A DNA stretch of 42,875 bases, from positions 1 to 42,875 of the forward strand of contig NZ_JACCGK010000028.1 of the NCBI RefSeq assembly GCF_013416325.1. The letters are read 5' to 3'. Below are positions 42,117 through 42,875 of the stretch, piece after piece (position 1 is the stretch's first letter; the number at the start of each line of letters is the position of its first letter). Made by a program: the position numbers and the translations under genes. A model generated the notes under the pieces. It was not told the origin of the DNA. It did not search any database and saw nothing but the letters and a program-made list of their open reading frames with translations. Source of the DNA: Vreelandella sedimenti. GTDB taxonomy: Bacteria > Pseudomonadota > Gammaproteobacteria > Pseudomonadales > Halomonadaceae.

Positions 42117-42383
42117 TTACGCCGCCAGTGCCTTAATACGTTTGTTCAAACGGCTCTTCAGGCGAGCTGCTTTCTTCTTGGACAGCACGTCTTTGTCTGC
42201 AATACGGTCAACGACCGGCTGCATTGCCTTGAACTCTTCCATTGCCTTAGCGTGGTCGCCGGTGCTGATCGCTTTCACTACACGCTTGATGTAGGTGCGG
42301 ACCATGCTGCGCTGGCTGGATTTCAGGACGCGACGGTTCTCGGCCTGGCGGGCGCGCTTGCGAGCTTGCTTGCTGTTCGCCAC
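42117..42383 (-). CDS. rpsT: 30S ribosomal protein S20
   Basis: Primary 16S rRNA-binding ribosomal protein of 88 residues, highly basic and alpha-helical, beginning MANSKQARKRARQAENRR as is standard for S20. The start codon is GTG (42383-42381) with a strong AAGGAG seven bases upstream. E. coli rpsT also uses a non-AUG start (UUG), which is part of its translational autoregulation, so the weak start here may serve the same purpose. A 7-bp hairpin lies in the leader. Transcription is single-gene with a terminator before murJ. Confidence 0.97.
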   Translation of the reverse strand: MANSKQARKRARQAENRRVLKSSQRSMVRTYIKRVVKAISTGDHAKAMEEFKAMQPVVDRIADKDVLSKKKAARLKSRLNKRIKALAA

Positions 42384-42780
42384 AGGGTATCTCCTTGGAG
42401 AATAAAGGTTGCCGATAAAACGGCAACGAAATTAAATATGTGTTCGTCTGCTGTGCTGCCACAGCACGACGCTTCCGCAACAACCAATTGATTTGGCAGG
42501 CGTATCACCCTACCAAAGTGTGTAGCAGGCAGTTGAAATAAGCTGCCCGCTCACGGGACTTGTCTGAGAGGATGGCGTAGTCTATCACGCACTTGGCGTG
42601 CTTGCTAGTTCAATGAGGATACAGCACTGCCTACAAGTCAAGAGCACTGCGTTGCTAATTGTGTGGCATTAAGCCAAAATATATGCTGCATACGTAAATT
42701 CCCTAGGATTTAGATTAAAGATAAAACTAGGCTGAAGCCATGTACATGGAATAGCCCGCACCAATTTCAGGAGGTGCTCA
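42384..42780. other. Intergenic region rpsT to the right-edge gene
   Basis: About 400 bases of divergent upstream sequence without a supported gene. On the rpsT side a hairpin GTTGCCG/CGGCAAC with a 6-base loop lies at 42408-42427, about 25 bases before the start codon, and an extended -10-like TGATAGACT lies near 42580. On the plus strand TTGCTA (42652-42657) and CAAAAT (42675-42680), 17 bases apart, could drive the gene at the right edge. These promoter readings are weak. Confidence 0.35.
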
Positions 42781-42875
42781 ATGTCATTCAGTACCAATGA
42801 TAAGCAACATACCAAGCAGCCCATTTTGATGACCAAAAAAATGGAATCGGGTAGCCGGGGGTGTCTAGCCCCCAG
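42781..42875 (+). CDS. Unidentified protein, partial (runs off the right edge)
   Basis: An ATG with a very strong ribosome site (AGGAGGTG four bases upstream) opens a frame that reads MSFSTNDKQHTKQPILMTKK and on to the window's end without a stop, 31 complete codons. I do not recognise the protein. The last bases form GGGGG-TGTCTAG-CCCCC, an inverted repeat inside the frame. The ribosome site argues for a real gene, but the sequence is too short to confirm. Confidence 0.45.
   Translation, partial: MSFSTNDKQHTKQPILMTKKMESGSRGCLAP

Overview
The window reads as chromosomal DNA of a gammaproteobacterium, most likely a halomonad (Halomonas/Vreelandella type). That is inference from gene order and from the many long, acidic-tailed core proteins; no rRNA or database match is available here. 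The right-hand block, in minus-strand order rpsT, murJ, ribF, ileS, lspA, fkpB, ispH and then minor pilin genes, matches the arrangement known from Pseudomonas and relatives.

Layout: (1) 1-3.4 kb: ilvI-ilvH (acetolactate synthase) and pssA on the minus strand. The ilvI leader (about 3.4-3.7 kb) is packed with consecutive short inverted repeats. (2) 3.8-14.3 kb: core genes clpB (with a sigma-32-like promoter), rluD-pgeF, bamD, nadE, a small PP0621-like membrane protein, thiO, a FimT/GspH-type pseudopilin and trxB. (3) 14.5-17.3 kb: acnA with a strong terminator. (4) 17.4-27.3 kb: an accessory catabolic island that looks more AT-rich than its surroundings. It has an enolase-superfamily (mandelate racemase-type) enzyme, a complete tripartite tricarboxylate transporter (TctA, TctB, TctC types), two D-2-hydroxyacid dehydrogenases, an aldehyde dehydrogenase, a beta-hydroxyacid dehydrogenase and a GntR/FCD regulator. 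Two related palindromic sites overlap likely promoters for the two transcription units, which suggests one regulon for uptake and oxidation of an unidentified hydroxy- or sugar acid. (5) 27.4-31.6 kb: malic enzyme maeA, an orphan YeeE/YedE sulfur transporter and trpS. (6) 31.7-34.3 kb: a minor pilin cluster (pilE, pilV, pilW, pilX) with signs of rearrangement: a fimT-like remnant, a short pilW fused end-to-end with a 5'-truncated-looking beta-solenoid gene, and no pilY1. (7) 34.4-42.4 kb: ispH, fkpB, lspA, ileS, ribF, murJ, rpsT. (8) The right edge holds the start of an unidentified plus-strand gene.

No tRNA, rRNA, CRISPR array, insertion sequence or phage gene was recognised. The most unusual signals are the palindrome mosaic ahead of ilvI, the island with its paired operators, and the eroded pilin cluster.
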